From an uncultured Eubacterium sp. (GTDB lineage: Bacteria > Bacillota > Clostridia > Peptostreptococcales > Anaerovoracaceae), in the NCBI GenBank assembly GCA_937966095.1, contig CALCKF010000015.1, forward strand, positions 1-15,891: a DNA stretch of 15,891 bases, written 5' to 3'. Below are positions 13,801-15,891 of the stretch, one piece after another; position 1 is the stretch's first letter, and every line of letters begins with the position of its first letter. Below the pieces are notes generated by a model. That model searched no databases, was not told where the DNA came from, and saw only the letters and a program-made list of their open reading frames with translations. A program made the translations under genes and the position numbers.

Positions 13801-15514
13801 CATCGTATGTATATGAGTAATAGAAATTCTTCAGCAATTTCGGCGGCAGTATATCCCCGGAAATGCCATTGCTGAAATGCCCTGCATTGGCGCAGATACT
13901 GTAGCCTAATTTCTTAAAAGTTATATCGCCGCCTACGCAGCTGAAATCCTCGCATGCATGGTATTTTCGCTTTCCGTCCCAATACTGGCCGCTATTCATC
14001 TCGGCAGAAAACTCCAGTCCGCTTTCCAGATCAGCGCTGAGAGATACTACTTCGAATGCACTGCCTGCGACCCCTGTAGCAAACCCGGCAAAGAACTGTC
14101 CTCTAAAAGTGACTCCTTCGAATTCAAACCGGCTGTCAGGTGAGAAATTATTTATATTAAGTCCTGACTGCGAGCTTATGCTTACAAATATATATGTCGG
14201 TAAATAGAAATCAAACCTGACTCCGCCTGATGATGAGCCTGAAAATCTGATATTGATGCTGAACTCAAATTCAAATATGCCCTTTACACCTAAAGAGAAT
14301 GTCTTGACAGGAATATCGATTACAATGGACGGCAGATTCACATCAATCTCCGCGTCTTCACAATATCTGTCATCAACCAGAAATACGGAAAAATCAAAAT
14401 AGGACATTGACATTGCATTGACTATAATTTGAACCTCCATAGTGCCATGCATATGCGCCGTAAAAGTTATCCCGCCGGGCAGCCAAACATCATCCCAGTC
14501 ATCTTCATAGTCAGCTTTGCCGCCGATACTCGCCGCCTTGATATATGTCGCCATTTCTTCTTCGTTAACTTCACCGTTTTTTCCGGCGCTTTCCATGACC
14601 TCACCGCGCAGGACCGCACTGCCTGATTTCTCATCTACGCTCGCACTCTTGGCTTTGAACATGACATAGCTCGTCTCTGCCCCGTTTGCGCCCACAGTCT
14701 CATCCGTTATGAACACCGGCGCACCGTATTCGATATCATCAAGCTGACTGGAGAGTTCACTGTCTATATTATTCAGGGTACAAAACTGATCGCCGCCGTT
14801 TGCCGGCATCATCTCCACCTGGACATAGCCTGCACCTTCCACGCCTTCCTGGCCGGTGGGGCCTTCATCTATACGGATGACGTCATCAGCAAGGATCAGA
14901 AAACTGCCTTCCTCAGCACCTGCATTTTCAGCGAGCTCCACAAGACGATCCCCCTCATTTCTGAAATCTTCTATGGTCTTGTCGCTGATCTCACGGATCG
15001 CTTCTGTGTACTGATTGGTTACATACGGATCTGCCGCATCCTTTCCGGAACCGTCTTTAAGCAGTATTTCCAGTATGAAATATTCCGGCATATTTTTATC
15101 AAATGTTACATTTGTCGTAACGAGTTCATCTGGAGAAGCCGTGACATTAATGCTCTTTGTATATACCGGAGGCCTATCTTTATATTGGCCCTTATATCCA
15201 TCGTCATAAAAATTCACGACTATGGTCTCAACATTTCCCATCCAATTTATCTCGGCGGTCTTCGCATCAGTATCAATTTTAACAACGTTGAACCCCGCTG
15301 CCGCTTCACTTTCAGCATAAGCAGCCGCCGGACTGCCGGTCCTGACAGTGCTTCCTGCCTTTTCTTTCTGCATTTCAGTCTTTGCCGCATCCGTCTTATC
15401 GAGCTTTTCTGCAGGCGCAGCTTCGGCTCCTGCAGAGCCTATGACAGGATAGATAGTGACAGCAAGCGTGACTGCCAAAACTACGGCTGTGATTTTCCTG
15501 GCAATATTCTTCAT
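10817..15514 (-). CDS. Large adhesin-like surface protein with Listeria-Bacteroides (InlB B-type) repeats
   Basis: The 1565-aa protein starts at ATG 15514, chosen because GAGG lies 8 nt upstream and a signal peptide follows (KKITAVVLAVTLAVTIYPV-like, residues about 1-33). The open frame extends 30 codons further upstream without a start signal. Residues about 50-560 form a beta-rich region with no family I can name, ending in a Cys-rich stretch (HACEDFSC, then SECPHWGY). A Big/SpaA-like domain (about 565-680) follows. From about 684 to 1515 there are eight B-type repeats closing in YAIW, YAQW, KANW, TAKW and similar. They are interrupted by a SpaA-like domain (about 945-1020, GIYTVENIPDGIYVVVF) and one divergent B-repeat (about 1024-1105). 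The tail is TPTGDN (about 1528), a hydrophobic helix and RRRRKEKV. B-repeats are common in adhesins, so host or biofilm binding is likely. It is driven by promoter block B. Confidence 0.92.
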   Translation of the reverse strand: MKNIARKITAVVLAVTLAVTIYPVIGSAGAEAAPAEKLDKTDAAKTEMQKEKAGSTVRTGSPAAAYAESEAAAGFNVVKIDTDAKTAEINWMGNVETIVVNFYDDGYKGQYKDRPPVYTKSINVTASPDELVTTNVTFDKNMPEYFILEILLKDGSGKDAADPYVTNQYTEAIREISDKTIEDFRNEGDRLVELAENAGAEEGSFLILADDVIRIDEGPTGQEGVEGAGYVQVEMMPANGGDQFCTLNNIDSELSSQLDDIEYGAPVFITDETVGANGAETSYVMFKAKSASVDEKSGSAVLRGEVMESAGKNGEVNEEEMATYIKAASIGGKADYEDDWDDVWLPGGITFTAHMHGTMEVQIIVNAMSMSYFDFSVFLVDDRYCEDAEIDVNLPSIVIDIPVKTFSLGVKGIFEFEFSINIRFSGSSSGGVRFDFYLPTYIFVSISSQSGLNINNFSPDSRFEFEGVTFRGQFFAGFATGVAGSAFEVVSLSADLESGLEFSAEMNSGQYWDGKRKYHACEDFSCVGGDITFKKLGYSICANAGHFSNGISGDILPPKLLKNFYYSYTYDDYGLSECPHWGYRLNVHVQNQDGKDVSGAKVSYDITSSNKYADKDKERFKGLTEGTTDAEGIATIYVPENEFDIDITAEDEYGHTFKASETFDETGDDPVTETLDITIDMSRNKLSFIDTDQGGPAEDMPDPVYTYDDEPSAMIPEKTPSKDNRVFVGWAAEQGSTEVAYNPGDKIQVKEDTQLYAIWAYDEYTIELDKNKPGNATNEIEGDIPDSIEIKYTDADSWTIGDMTMTGWEFKGWSRDRVPFSDKDLINEISKEELLKSDSNTIRLYAQWDPKPYNVTFVDQNDQKIGEQGIYYDTPTQLISVEQLKLQNENSIFTYWTVEGFEEKFPDKAKIKNLCTVNEDGSLEGKTLKANWLTKTGATIIITDSGEFVDAGAAIKITLKDYENNEIEYDVEFKKESPGIYTVENIPDGIYVVVFDDEDMQAYNVEDRSIEISEGFGAYNFDYYSVDAECDGNGTLSVTNEDGEQVGSEDKLIRGTKIKVSATAETDHHFEQYTILGSDSGLEWEPTEAEQTFAITGDMVIEAHFAPNRYQVVFHDNDGGSDQTVIQDMVYGEGQKLFANQFERRGYKFAGWTTESEWKGSAVNYVDSQGVLNLTEKNDGQVHLYAQWTPAATFIVFDDNADGEEIKGEMLQQGTFYDSETTLSPCKFERDYWDFIGWNTRADGSGISYSDKAVFISDNPLNDSELTLYAQWKETEYTIDYDLAGGTVAADRDSTEGGAIKGNPATYNINTETFTLINPQRVGYEFLGWTGTGISGDPQDKVTISKGSHDDRKYTAKWKAEEKTLKFDPNGGKWDDGSKDIVAVNADYDSTIYIPDAPSREYYTFEFWEDENGNKYIPGHEYKVRGDQEFKVIWKPVEYVIEYDLAGGSAAGNANPVVYTAETDDFALTAPEREGYVFIGWTGSNGDNPEMEVMITKGSGGDKHYTANWKPDKMSPSEEGSKGEGHDKGTPTGDNFDPMLWGFLLLGSAAALAGLVIRRRRKEKV

Positions 15515-15636
15515 ATCTTCTTCCTCTTCATGATGACAAAATCCAGATATATTATGTCCTATATTCGCGCTGTTTTCAGACCCGAAAGGTCTGATATAAA
15601 GCACACTACCCCATAAAAAATATAAATATCTATAAT

Positions 15637-15690
15637 ATTATATCATTAAAATCCCTCTCTGCCATCGCCCATTTAAGAGGGTGAAATGGG
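15637..15690 (-). promoter_or_regulatory. Promoter block B with inverted-repeat operator, upstream of the 1565-aa gene
   Basis: On the minus strand an inverted repeat CCCATTT-N9-AAATGGG (15684-15690 and 15668-15674) is followed by CGATG, a weak -35 TGGCAG (15659-15664), a 16-bp spacer and a -10 TATAAT (15637-15642). It aligns base for base in layout with block A at 6744-6796. The leader to the start codon is about 115 nt. Confidence 0.65.
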
Positions 15691-15825
15691 TAATCAAAAA
15701 ATTATTATTTACCGTAAAACTTCGTATGACCGGTCTGAAACTCTGATTCTGCAAAAGTTTGCAGATTTCCGCATGTGTTCGTATCTGCGACCACTTTTAT
15801 GTTCTTTAACTTTAATCTTAAAATC

Positions 15826-15887
15826 ACAAGCGCAGCCGCATGCGGCTGCGCTTGTCTTATAACTCTATGATTGATATATCAAATTTT
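15826..15887 (-). repeat. 30-nt perfect palindrome plus TTGATATATCA motif: 3' block of a gene beyond the right edge
   Basis: Positions 15826-15855 form a perfect palindrome (half ACAAGCGCAGCCGCA) and are followed on the minus strand by GATTTT, a terminator signature. Next to it, at 15870-15881, is the TGATATATCA palindrome seen also at 5456-5465. By analogy with 5416-5472 it should lie just downstream of another minus-strand surface gene starting outside the window. Positions 15691-15825 hold no gene that I can see, only a small CTGCAAA/TTTGCAG hairpin at 15749-15764. Confidence 0.7.
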
Positions 15888-15891
15888 ACCC

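Overview
The window looks like a piece of a Firmicutes (Clostridia) chromosome. The evidence is strong purine-rich ribosome binding sites, T-tailed hairpin terminators, Gram-positive surface proteins with C-terminal wall-sorting tails, and clostridial-type mobilization genes. The species cannot be named from the sequence alone. An anaerobic oral or gut Clostridia lineage is an inference from the surface protein families (BspA-type leucine-rich repeats, DUF6273, Listeria-Bacteroides repeats).

Positions 72-4770 carry a compact integrative mobilizable element, nearly all on the + strand. An XRE-family repressor (116-625, minus) is divergent from a small operon. That operon encodes a 53-aa protein and a winged-helix protein, driven by a near-consensus promoter with a duplicated operator-like repeat inside it. 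A non-coding stretch with an array of palindromic TAACGG..CCGTTA sites follows. Next come a 56-aa four-cysteine protein, an inverted-repeat-rich candidate oriT, a MobV (Pre/Mob) relaxase and a large serine recombinase ending in a terminator. The likely logic is that the serine recombinase integrates and excises the element, MobV nicks oriT for transfer by a helper system, and the XRE protein represses the first operon.

Positions 4770-5500 hold mobile-element debris: a truncated, interrupted C-terminal piece of a DUF6017-type replication initiator. Positions 5416-15891 are a minus-strand cell-surface region. It encodes a 397-aa leucine-rich-repeat protein, a decayed surface-protein start (about 6942-7142), a 797-aa DUF6273 protein and a 1565-aa multi-repeat adhesin-like protein. 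All three intact genes have signal peptides and non-LPXTG 'TGD' sorting tails. Between the last two (9779-10544) lie the 797-aa gene's promoter, a wrecked RelE/ParE toxin gene and a scar-like 31-bp repeat.

The most notable pattern is that the 397-aa and 1565-aa genes share a promoter block (an inverted repeat abutting a weak -35, then a 16-bp spacer and a -10). They also share a hairpin-plus-palindrome block at the 3' side. Their coding sequences are unrelated apart from the signal peptide and anchor. This suggests a family of co-regulated, cassette-like surface genes that continues beyond the right edge of the window.
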